From Micractinium sp. NFX-FRZ (taxonomy: Eukaryota > Chlorophyta > Trebouxiophyceae > Chlorellales > Chlorellaceae): 64,000 bases of DNA. Positions 1 to 10,800 of this stretch are shown piece after piece. The notes below the pieces were generated by a model. That model was given only the letters and a program-made list of their open reading frames with translations, did not search any database and had not been told where the DNA came from. Both the position numbers and the translations under genes were made by a program. Location of the stretch: positions 1-64,000 of the forward strand of contig JAPTJF010000367.1 in NCBI GenBank assembly GCA_029339195.1, given 5' to 3'. Position 1 is the stretch's first letter, and every line of letters starts with the position of its first letter.

Positions 1-3000
1 CCACCGCCGCTCTCTGTGGCGCCGGCGCTGTCTGCAGCTTCTGCCAGCGCAGAGCTCAGCGTGGACAGCAGGCTACCGCCCAGGCGCCACTTGAAGAGCA
101 GCAGCGGCTCCTCCTCAAGCAGGTGCCCGCCTGCAGGCAGGCAAGGGCAGGAGGAGGCATCACAAGGGGTCAAGACGTCTGCTGGTGACAAGGTAACCAT
201 AGAGGACCAACACACATGCACAAACAAACACAGACATTACGTCACTACTTGTGATGATCTCTCACCTGCTCGGTCAATCTCCTGGCACGCAGCCAGCGCC
301 AGCTGGATAGCTGCTGGGGAGGGCGCTGCCGGCAGCTGGAACCGCATCTCCAAACCGCTGCCATCTGTTGTGCCCTCCAGGGCCGCTGCCACTTCGTCCA
401 CCCCAGAGCCGCCCCCAATCACAGTCTCCTCCCAGGAGCGAAGCGGTGCATCTGCCGCCAGAGTGGGGTCCGCTGCCAGGCTGTCGGCTAGTGCGGCTGC
501 CAGGCCAGCAGATGCCCAGTCAGCCCATATGCCATAGGCGTGCAGGCCAACACTGTGCAGACGGTGTTGCAGCCGCTCAAAGCGCGCACTCGGGGCGGGA
601 ACGGCGCCTGAGGGCAGCTGCAGGCCACGCAATGACCTGCTGGCAGTTGCATCTGCACCGCTGCTGCTGCTCTGCATTGCAAAGCGCCACTGGTCTGGCG
701 AGCCAAGCACCAGGGGCAGCATGCCGCTGCGGCTGGCCAGGCCCAGAGCCACTCTGCCCAGGATGAGGGACTGGGTAGCAGTGGGTGCAAAGACTGCTGC
801 GGCAGCAGCGCTGCCATCCGCCCCAGCCTGCCAGGCAGGCAGGGCCAGCAGCCGAGCATCCAGTGATGCAGCAATGCCCTCTGCTGCCTCCGCACACCTG
901 CACCCAGGGCAACAGGGGTGGAAACCCAGCATAGGCAGCGAGGCATGTTGGTAGGGATGGTTGCCCGCAGCCGCCGGGTCCAGCTTCACCATGCCAGCCA
1001 GACACCAGCGCAAGAAACATCAACCCAGCAAACAAGCAGGCTAGCAAGCTGCCTAACTTGTCGTGTGTGACACTGCAATTCCTTCAACACCCACCTGTCT
1101 TGCACAAATGGCTCCAGCACTAGCGCCCTGCTGGCCGCCGTTTCTGCCAGCCCCGCCGCGCGCTGCTGCGCGTTGCCCGCTGAGCCCTGCTGCCCAACAC
1201 CGCAGGCATCCAGCGCCGCTGCAAGCACCTTGCTGAGTTGCTGATCAAACCGTTGCACCACAGACTCTGCCTGGGACAGCCAGATCTGGGGCACCGGTGG
1301 AGTGCGGCCCTGCTGCCCTGCTGCAAGTCCCTGCTTGGCCTGCCCCGCCAGCCGCCGCCGCTTGGCGCTGCTTGTGCGTCTGCCCCCGGCTGCATCCGGT
1401 GTTGCTGGCTGCAGCTCAGCCAGCTCAAAAACATCTGACCAGCTGCCTGCCTGGGCGGTGCCGGGTGCAGACGCGGGGATTGAAGCGGCTTCCTGCGCGG
1501 CACGACAGAACACCAGCAGGGGACTTCGAACGCGGAACCATGAGCATCAGGGTGACAGGATACGACAGTGCATCCCCAACTGCCTGCCCAGCCCCTGTAC
1601 TGTGCATGCGTCCACACATGCACACAAGCAGCAGCAAGGGACGGCAGAGGCAGGTTTGGGGCTTGCCTGCAGCGCGTTGCCCAGCAGGCTGGCGACCTCA
1701 TCCATGACAGCGCTAAAGTCCCCAGACACCAGCTGCCTTGCACGCTCCAGCAGCGGCTGCTCAAACAGGAGTGGCCAGAGTGGGCAGGCGCGGCCCAGCA
1801 TCCACTGACAGATGTCGCTCCACGACATGACCACCGCTGCTTCCACTGCACCAGGGTTGCCTGCCGCTGCTGCCTCTGGCGCCTGCAGCACGTACTGCCA
1901 CTCTGCCAGCGCTGCTTTCACTGCTGCCTCCACGCTGAGCAGGGCCTGCCCGCTGGCGCAGGGCCCTAGCAGGCGCCCGCCTAGCTGGCGCAGCTGTTGC
2001 GACAGCTGGTCCAGCCACTGGCTGCACTCCAGAGCCAGCCCGGCTGCGCTGAGCTCTGCTAGCCGGCCGCACACAGCCTCCACGTGCGCCTGCATGTGGG
2101 ACAGGCAGAGGGTGCCGAGCCATGACTAAAGCCAAACAAAGTCAGCTGCTGCTGCTGCTGCTGGTCATCCTCCAGCCAACTGCCCCAGCGTGATCTTCTC
2201 AAACATGCTGGCACACAGGCAGCCACCCAGGCAAGCGAATACCAAGCCTTGACAAGTCATGGAACTGTGGCGCTGGCACGCAACATCGCGCCATGCAGCA
2301 GCCCACCTTCCAGGCCTCCGCCTCCCGGCCCGTGTCAAACAGCAAGTCTGCGCTGCTGCCGTCCTCCACCATCAGCGCTTGCACCAGCAGCGGGGTGGCA
2401 CTGACGCCGGGCAGCTGCAAGAACAGCTCGCCGCACTGCGCCAGTGTGCCGCATACCTGCAAGCGGGTGAATGGAGGAGGGCAGAGTAAACAAAGGGCAG
2501 TGAGCTGCCAGGATGGGATCAGAACAACAAGGGAAGATATGTGTCATAAGCATCGCGTGGCCGGGCAGACCGTTATGCATAACATACAGGAGAATAGTTG
2601 TTGATAGGCAACAACAGGAAGCAGCACAGCTTGCCAGCGACGCAACATCAGTCGTACATAAATGCCAAGCTGCAACCAACATGCAGCACAAAGGCAACGA
2701 TAGCAGGAGCAGGCACAGCAGGCACAGCATGGCAGCAGCTTGCCAGGGTGGCCACGTCAGCCAGGATGACTGCCAGGCTGTCCAAGTCGGTGTCAGCACT
2801 GGTGCCGGTGGCTGCGGACACGCACTGCATGATGTATGTCTGCCGCGCCGTCAGGAACGCCTTGAGCACCTGTGGGAGGTTGCGAGACCATAGGACGAGG
2901 AAAAATGAGGATGGTTGGCAAAATGGCAGCCAGGCATATGCAGGGCATGCAGGGCGTACAGTCTTGGCTACCAGCAGGCCTTGTATGCACCGCACATTAT

Positions 3001-3928
3001 CAGGCCACACGTGCACTGCCCAACCATCCCCTGCAATCATCATCATCACACGCCCACCTCAGCGCCATCCATGGGCTTGAGCAGCGCCTGCGCCGCCAGC
3101 GTGGCAGCTGCCTCACCCGCCGTCAGCTCGCCATGGCTGGCGAGCCATGCACCTGCCGCATTGTACACCTGCGTCCGGAACTTCTTGACCAGCGGCCACT
3201 GGTGTTGCAGCAGCGGAAAGCGCTGCGCCACCTGCTTCGCCTGCCCCGCCGTCAGCACACGGTGCACCTCGGCAGCACGTACGAACCGGCGTGCCGCTGC
3301 CAGGTGCTCCCGCCCGTCCAAGCAGCCATATATGGTCTCTGGGGTATCGATCAGGTATTTGATGCGGCTGCCCAGGGCGTAGAGGCGGTCGTAGGAAGAG
3401 GCGGCAGCACCAGCACCGCCGGGTGCTGCGCCGCCGGCGGTGGGTGCTGCATCCGCTGCCAGCGCCCCCAACCCCGCCTGCAGGCCTGTTGTGAGGCCTA
3501 CCAGGCGGTGGCATGAGCGGGAGATGTCGATGATGGTGTCCGCACTGGAAATAAGGTCGCTGCAGGCACAAGGACACCCAGGGGAAGGGAGCAGGAGTGC
3601 TGGTGACGCAAGTTGCTGCTGTGAAGTGCAGCGCGGGCACAGACAACAAGCGTGCGCTTACCGGTAGCTGTCGCCCACCACGGAGCGCAGCTGGCGCTTC
3701 TTCTCCTCAATCTCATGCTGCGTCGTCGCCAGCACCTGCAGGATGAGCAAATGCGAGCCAGGAGGCGCAGGTGTGAGGCCCGCGGCTAGAACTTACGACG
3801 CTGATGTTGGGGCCCCGACAGCGGCACTGACGGCACCAGACAGGCAGTGTGCTCTCGGCCAAACCGCTGTCTTTCTTGCTGGCGCAGTCCCTCCGCAGCA
3901 AGATGCCCCTCGATGTCGAGTCGAGCAA
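1..3928 (-). CDS. COG1: Conserved oligomeric Golgi complex subunit 1 (3' end missing)
   Basis: COG1 is part of the lobe-A tether that captures retrograde vesicles at the Golgi. Exons read on the minus strand: 3928-3797, 3735-3662, 3559-3058, 2869-2744, 2456-2307, 2089-1667, 1492-1095, about 990-266, and 130 to the left edge, still open. The recognisable part is the N-terminal Vps51/COG1 region: EIEEKKRQLR, then SVVGDSYRDLISSADTI, then YALGSRIKYLIDTPETIY, matching the order in animal and plant COG1. Two introns (2743-2457 and 1666-1493) use GC donors (GCAAGC). The acceptor near 990 is not clear, so that junction is approximate. The start at 3928 is the only ATG in the first open exon and gives about 44 residues before the conserved block, a normal length. 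The C-terminus lies outside the window. The family call is strong; exon 1 and the junction near 990 are less certain. Confidence 0.85.
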
Positions 3929-4399
3929 AAGCCCTGGGCTGCTCAGAGCGCCTCAGACCCGCAACACAGTGTCGGTCTCTTGCGGTTGGTTGTCTGCACG
4001 ATCGGAGCTTGTTGCAGGCCAGTGCAAACCCTCCTGTTCGCCAAAAAGCGAGCCCAGAGGCCCAAACCTGCCTCTCTGCACTGGACTATGCTCGAGGTCG
4101 CGAACAGTTGCTCTACGCGGTCCAGCGACATGATCGATCACCCCCCATGCCCCAAGGGCGACCAATAAACGGCGCTCACAGAGCAATGGCTTCGTGCCAC
4201 GCCCTTCCACTTGGCAGCTCCTTCTTCCGGCATCGCGACAGGCACTGTTTGCTGCCCCTTGCTGATATAAGAATACCCCACAACGCCCATATCTGCGCCC
4301 GCTCACGTTCAAGGCCGCGGAAGGGCGTAGAGCGATCGGCCAGGCGCGGAAGGGCGTAGAGGCCTGTGCGGCACTGGTTTATAGGGCGACAGGGCAGGC
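3929..4399. promoter_or_regulatory. Shared divergent promoter, COG1/RPN10
   Basis: This 471 bp spacer separates the start codons of COG1 (leftward) and RPN10 (rightward), so both promoters and 5' UTRs must lie here. It has no convincing reading frame. The only internal structure seen is a 16 bp direct repeat near the RPN10 side. The promoter role is inferred from gene orientation. Confidence 0.55.
4317..4361. repeat. 16 bp direct repeat pair upstream of RPN10
   Basis: GCGGAAGGGCGTAGAG occurs at 4317-4332 and again, identical, at 4346-4361, with starts 29 bp apart. The pair lies 40-80 bp before the RPN10 start codon. It could be a paired factor-binding site or a small tandem duplication. Confidence 0.6.
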
Positions 4400-7300
4400 A
4401 TGGTAAGCTGCGCAGCTGTGCAGGTCGTCAACGGCGCAGCTGTGATCACTGCGCCTCTAGTGCCTCCTCTTGCTCTCTGTTGTGCCCTGCTCGCCCTCTC
4501 AAGCTCTGCGTTTGACGCCAGGCGCGCGATGCAAGCGCGCCACATGCGAGCGAGGCCGCTGGCAGGTTGCCCCCCGCCGCCTGCCCGGCCGCCGCGCTGC
4601 CGCTCAACCGCTGCCTTGCATATGGCCGCTGCAGGAGGCCACCGTTGTGTGCGTGGACAACAGCGAGTTCACCCGCAACGGCGACTATGCGCCTACTCGC
4701 TTCCAGGCGCAGGCGGATGCCGTAAACCTGCTGGCGGGTGCCAAGACGCAGCACCACCCAGAGAACACGGTGGGGGTGATGACCATGGCGGGCAAGACGC
4801 CACAGGTGCGCAGAGTGTTGCTGGGTTTGGGACCTGCGACAATGGATCATACAGCGTGAATGTCCTTGCTATGGTTTGCAGCGCGTGCCGTGGGTGAGAT
4901 CATGTGCTTCAATTGGCGCTAGCGCCCTCTACCCGCCCTGCATCTCAACCACCTCCCGCTCACTCTTTGCTCATCCCTGCAGGTGCTGGTCACTCCCACG
5001 CCCGACCTGGGCAAGGTGCTGAACGCCATGCAGGAGATGAAGATTGAGGGGGATGTGAACCTGGCAACGGCGGTGCAGATTGCGCAGCTGGCGCTGAAGC
5101 ACCGGCAGAACAAGAACCAGCGGCAGCGTGTGGTCATCTTCATTGGCAGCCCCATCGCAGAGGACAAGGTGGGGTTGGTGGGTGGCCCCAAGTCCAAATG
5201 CCAAGTGGGAAAGCAGCAGGATCGCAGTGTTTTGTCACGTAGCCGCATGTTTTCATGTTCATCGGCAACCTCATTGCATTTAGGACACATCCAGGGTGGG
5301 CACGGCTGGGCAACCCCGGCCCGAGGGAAAGAGTCTTTCAGAAAAGGAATTCGAATGTTGTGCATGCTGCATTGCTGCCTGCTTTTGCTCAACTGCTTCC
5401 AGCCCAGTAGCGCATGCAGCTGCAAAGCTTTTACTCTTTGCCTGCCAAGTGGCCAGCCAAAACGCGTTGTAAGCCGTGTCGATGTTGCCCACCAACCTGT
5501 CGTTGCATCATCACTGGACGCGCTGGTCAAAAACTGCCAACAAGCTCAAGAAGAAGTATGACAGTCAGCGCTCCCTTTCTGAACCCTGCTTATGTTTCTG
5601 TAATGCCTTCACCCCCTCCTGGCAGGACGCGCTGGTCAAGATTGCCAAGAAGCTGAAGAAGAACAACGTGGCGGTGGACATTGTGAGCTTTGGGTGTGAG
5701 GAGGAGAACAACGAGAAGCTGGAGGCATTCCATTCGGCTGTGAACAGCAACGACAACAGCCACCTGGTGACGGTGCCCCCGGGGACCATCCTCTCCGACA
5801 TGCTCTTTGGCACACCCATCTTCATGGAGGAGGGCGCGGGCGGAGGCGGCGGCGGCGGCGCGGAGGGTGGTGCGCCCGCACCTCGCAGTAAGCGGGCGGC
5901 GGGCTGGGTTGCGGGGCTGTTGGTGCTAGACGTTTTGCCCGCCCACCCCTCCACCCACCAACACACACACACATGCGGGCTGCCCTTCCAACTTGGCCTA
6001 CTTGCTGGCCCAGTGTGTGGGTCGCCCTTTGGCAGACATTGTGGCTCGGGTTCACAAACTTTTGTCTCAAACGCTCTGCATGCTTGGCCCTTTTGCAGGC
6101 AACGTGGTGGACGGGTTTGATTATGGGGAGCTGGGTGTTGACCCCACACTGGACCCCGAGCTGGTGAGATGCCTTCCCTTTCCTCCCTGTCTGACGCTCC
6201 CACCTTCTTCTATGTGTGACGATCGCATCCTGCGCTCGTCCGGTGCTGCGTAGAGTGTGTGCGCCCGCCAGGGCTGCAGCTGCTGACCTTGCCAAGTGTC
6301 AGCAGCAGTTGTACCTTGCCAAGTGTCAGCAGCAGTTGTTTGCCCGCTCGCCCGTGGTTTGGCTCCCTGCACCGCACGGTTTGCACATACGTTCTGCCAC
6401 CACCTATCATGCAGGCCTTGGCGCTGCGTGTGTCCATGGAAGAGGAGCGGGCACGGCAGGCGGCCGCAACTGCTGCCGCGCAGCAGGCGGGAGGCGAGGA
6501 GGCAGCGCCTGCAGGCGAAAGCACGGCAGCGGAGGCAGCAGCTGGTGAGTGCGCGCCGCAACTCGACCGCCATGCCAGTTGCTTTGGGTCTCCCCCGCCT
6601 GTGGGTTTCAGCCGTCCTCCATGTCTAGCTCGTCATGGACCGCACCCCCAGCCCTGCTGTGCTCCCTGGCTGCTGTGCACGAGGGTGTGCTGCTGCCCTC
6701 TCACCCACACATGCCTTTTCCGGTCTCGCTCCGTGTCGTTCCACGCAGCAGGCGGCGGCGAGGGCGAGGGCATGGCAATCGACAACATGGACGAGGATGC
6801 GCTCCTGCAGCAGGCGCTGGCGCTGTCCATGCAGGTGGACCAGGGCCAGGCCACCCCCGCGCCCGCCTCAGGTGCGCACACGTCACGCTGGCTGCCCGTA
6901 TCTGTCGTGGCTGCCTGTCTGCCTCTTGCGGGCTAGCCTGCTTTGATTTCTCTGCCCTGTGCCAGAGTGACGAGGAGTGTCGCTTGCCCTACCAATCCTT
7001 GGTGCTGGCCTGACAGCCTGATCAAGAGCTGCTTGTTTAGGCCAGGCACCCCACTTTAGGCAGACAGCAGCTACCAGGTCGCATTAGACATGCAGAATGC
7101 TGGCTGATTCATTTTCCCGCCATGCCGTGCAGCCCCTGCACCCACCCCCGCGGCACCCAGCAAGGCTGCTGGCGAGCCTGCTCAGCCCACGCCGGCGGCG
7201 CCCGCCGGCGGTGACGAGGCGATGGCAGATCTGGAGGTGGACGATCCAGAGGTGTGCTGTGTTTGGTTCTCGTCTTTGCTAGGAGCAGCTTATTTTTCTC

Positions 7301-7532
7301 TTTGCTGGCAAGTGGGTTGCTTCACCTGTGCTGAACAGTTGCTGCCCCGTGCCACCACAGTTGCCTTGCAGCGTGCAGGTCCTTGCTTAGGCTGCTCCTG
7401 GCGCCTGCGGACACACTACCGCTTGAACCGTGCCATGTTTGCCCCGCTCACCCCCGTCCGCAGCTGGCGCTGGCGCTGCAAATGTCGCTGGCGGAGGCGC
7501 AGCAGCCCAAGGAAGAGGAGGAGAAGGAGTAG
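4400..7532 (+). CDS. RPN10: 26S proteasome regulatory subunit RPN10 (ubiquitin receptor)
   Basis: RPN10 (PSMD4/S5a) sits at the base-lid junction of the 19S particle and binds ubiquitin chains. Exons: 4400-4402, 4635-4805, 4983-5168, 5626-5887, 6099-6163, 6415-6544, 6752-6871, 7133-7251, 7464-7532; all phases close, giving about 374 residues, close to plant RPN10. The VWA domain covers about residues 1-190 (VVCVDNSEFTRNGDY; LALKHRQNKNQRQRVVIFIG). Three ubiquitin-interacting motifs follow: DPELALALRVSMEEE, ALLQQALALSM and LALALQMSLAEAQ, joined by Ala/Pro/Gly-rich linkers; two of the three become intact only after splicing. The ATG is followed at once by a GTAAGC donor, so exon 1 codes for one residue. 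The acceptor at 6749/6752 is a NAGNAG site that adds or removes one residue. An exon-4-like fragment sits in intron 3. A Lys/Glu-rich C-terminus ends at TAG 7530-7532. Confidence 0.93.
5517..5557 (+). repeat. Decayed copy of RPN10 exon 4 start inside intron 3
   Basis: The 41 bases at 5517-5557 resemble the first 42 bases of real exon 4 (5626-5667): both begin GACGCGCTGGTCAA and end in an AAGCTSAAGAAGAA-type stretch. The copy has an indel and no AG directly before it, so it is not usable as an exon. Confidence 0.75.
6286..6339 (+). repeat. Perfect 27 bp tandem duplication in RPN10 intron 5
   Basis: Two identical 27-base units lie side by side at 6286-6312 and 6313-6339 (each starts ACCTTGCCAAGTGTCAGC). 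Perfect identity suggests a recent local duplication. It does not alter coding sequence. Confidence 0.85.
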
Positions 7533-7885
7533 AGAGCGTGCATTGTGAATGCTGAAGCAACATAGAACGGAGGCGGGTTTCCCCTGTACCTAGCATGCCC
7601 AACTCTTCTCAGTGTTGCTGGGTGATCACAGTAATCAAGAACTCTGTCTAAATTCACTGATCCTTTTTGAACACAAGATTGTGCGCAAGTGCAGCTCAGC
7701 ACAGCGTGCCCGCTGGGACTGGCATGTGGGACAGTGTTGTGGGGCGGCATCGTTTCGCAAGCAACTTTTCTAGAGCTGCCGTCCTTTAAGCACAACAACA
7801 GGGGGACTACAGAGCACAAGCAAAGGCCCAACCTGTCGGAGATCGCTCCACGCCCGCAGCGCGAGCTTGACGCGCGCGTAGCGGC

Positions 7886-10800
7886 ATGGAGGACACCGAG
7901 GGCTGGCCAGCGGTGGACTCCGATGAGGAACAAGACAGCCCGGCAGAGGAGAGACCGCGTCGCTCTTTGAGAAGCCCCTGGTCCCGTCTGGCCTCCCTGG
8001 CAAACAAGGCTGGCGAGAGTCTGGCGCGGACTGCAGCTGCTGCAGGTTAGTTAGAGCAGGCAGCAGAGCCCTGGCAGCAGCTGCGGCGGCAGCGCTGGCG
8101 GCAGGGGGCCCGCCCCCGTCGTCTGCCTGCGCCTGCCGTTGTCCGCCTCCACATCCATTGAGCCTCCTCATCGTGGTGCCGCCCATGGCCCATGCCACTG
8201 CAGGCGAGCTTCTCACGGATTCGGAGCTGCGCAGCAAGTCGATGGCGGTCCTCGCCGAGTCCGCCAAGAAGGCAGGGGGCGGCGTTGCCAAGGGTGAGTG
8301 GCCCGCCTGCCCTCGCTGCCGTCGACCCTGGGCGCCACGCCCATGAGGCCATGGCAGAATGAGTCCCTTGGCTGACTCATTCTGCCAGCCTGCGGACACA
8401 CCCTGTGCCATCGCCCACGCCCTCCTTGCTTTCCCGCCATCCGTGTGCTCGCTGCTGCCCCTCGCCATGCAGGCTTGCAGCAGGGGGCAGGGCGCATCGC
8501 GCAGGGGCCCCGCACCGTGCAGGGCATCCTGCAGAAACTGCAGCAGCGCATCGAGGAGCAGCGGCTGCAGGCGCTGCTGAGGGAGCAGCAGGATGCGCCA
8601 GTCGATGTGCAGGCACGCTTCTGGGGGAATGATTGCTGGCAGCCAGCTGCCTCCTTGGTTGGGTGTGAGCTTGCTAAGCGGGACCAGGGCATGCAGAATT
8701 GCCCGGTGTGCATGCACGTTGCCACCCGGCGCTGGAGCTCATCATGTGCTGCCCTTCTACTTATAGAGGATTGTGTATTTCTGCACATCCCTCTCCTGCA
8801 GGCAGCAGCCCAGCTGTAGACGGACGCCCCTGCGCGCCTGTCCCTCCTGTACCGCTAGACTTTCTACTGTGCATCAATACTTGTGTATTTTGCAGGCGGC
8901 GTCTGAGGTGTACGGACGCCACCCAGGATTTGACCCTTTTGCTTTCATTGGCATGTCGTGTGCCTTGCTCATCCAAAGCAGGCAACTGCAACGCTTGCTT
9001 TTGTTTGACAAGTCACGCATGTTTTCTCCCTCGAGCAGGTCGCATTCCAGCTGTATGAGGACGCCCCCCAAGAGCTGCGCTCCCGCCTGTGGATGGCCCT
9101 GCTCGAGCACCCAGAGCTGGTGACAGAGTACCAGGCAAGCCGTTGTGGGCTGCAGCGAGATTAGGGAGGCACTGAATGGAAAGAAGCTGATTGCAATCAG
9201 AGGCTGGGTGAAGTCTGGTGTGGCGAGTTCGTGTGAGTTTGCTTGCACACTGCGGCGACATTATGCCTGAGGCCGAAAGTAGATCAACAACACCACGACC
9301 CATGCAGAGGCTGGCAGTGGAGTTGCAACAGGAGCGGCAGCAGGCGGCAGCTGCGGGCACTCCGCCTTCTCGCAGGCCAAGCCAGCAGCAGGAGGAGCAG
9401 GCAGAGCCCAGGGAAGCAGGCGACGGACGCAGTGCAGCGGTGGCGGCCACGCCAGCATTGTCAGCACATGCGGCGTCAGGGGAGGCAGGCGCCTGGGCAG
9501 AGCTGCACGACTGTGAGGCACGGGAGCATGCAGCGGCGGAGAGCAGCAGTGCAGGGGGCAGCCAAGGGGACGGCAACGAGCTGCACTCGCCCTCCGACCC
9601 AGCTCACCTCTCCAGCAGCTACTCTGCCCCCTGGGCTGCACACCGCATCAGCCCTGGTGCCAGTGGCAGCGGCCTGGCGCCCGGCGGCCCACGGCCGGTG
9701 CATGTGCAGCAGCAGCAGCGGCAGCAGGAGGAAGAGGGGGAGGGGGGCTGGCACATAGTGAGCGACCAGGCAGCTGCTTGGAAGCTGCAGGGGGCGCCGC
9801 TGCTGGCGGGGGCAGTGCAACAGCTGGCGTACTCGCGGGAGCGGGAGGGCTTCAGGTAACCAAATGAGGCCAAATGCAGGCAGCGGTGAATTTGGTGCCC
9901 TTTTTGCCCTTGCCCTGTTGCTAAGTTGACGATATGCGCTCTATCTCTGCCTGCGTGGTCCCCCTCTGCAGGAATGGTGAGAAGGGGTGCCAGGCCCTCA
10001 AGCCGCGACTACGCAGCCTGGCAGCCTGCAGGCAGTCCACAGAGAGCACCCCGCGCTTGCTTGCGTCTTGGACAGGAGTGTGGTGGGGTGCCAGATTTGC
10101 TAGCGTTCTGCACGGCACTCCCACCCTGTGGTCACCTTCTCTTGTACATCTTTTGCCAATGCTGACCTGCCTGTTTTATTGCCGTGTCCGCAGAGCTGAT
10201 GCAGGTGATGATGAACCTGCCGTGGCCCCTGCCCACTGCCTACCCGCCCGACTGCAGATTCGCCACTCTGCTGCAGATAAAGTGCGTGGCTAGGGGCGGG
10301 CAGGCACGCTGCAATGTTGTATGATTGCTTGGCATCTTGTGCTTGGCATCCGTGCTGCCTGCACTGTCCCGGCGCTGCGGCTGTTGTGTCCTGCACCAGA
10401 GTTAGCATGTATGGTCGCCCTCCCGCCTTCCCACGGCGCAGCCTTGGACAGGAGGATATTGACGAGGTCATCACCCGGGATCTGCACCGCACCTTCCCAG
10501 GTATGCATGTGCTTGTGGCGGACAGTTGGCCTTGCAGAGGCAGCAGGACAGAAGGGGCGGGAACGCACGTGCCGGCAGACATGCAGGGGCAGGTGGCTTG
10601 TCAAAGACACTGCCAGAAGTTGGTCACGGTCCTGGCAGCTAGGATGCTGCACAGGGCCTTGATCTGCCCGAGCCTGCCTACCTTGTGTAGCTGCTCACAC
10701 TCTCTTCCTGTGCCCGTTTGCCCCGCTTCCCCTTCCCGGCTTGCTCCCTTCTTGTCCACCAATCCAGAGCATGCCCTGTTGTCGCTTGAACAGGTGAGCC

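Noticed and set aside
8801..8818. Exon starting GCAGCAGCCCAG in the TBC gene
   Set aside because: In the required phase it reaches TAG after five codons.
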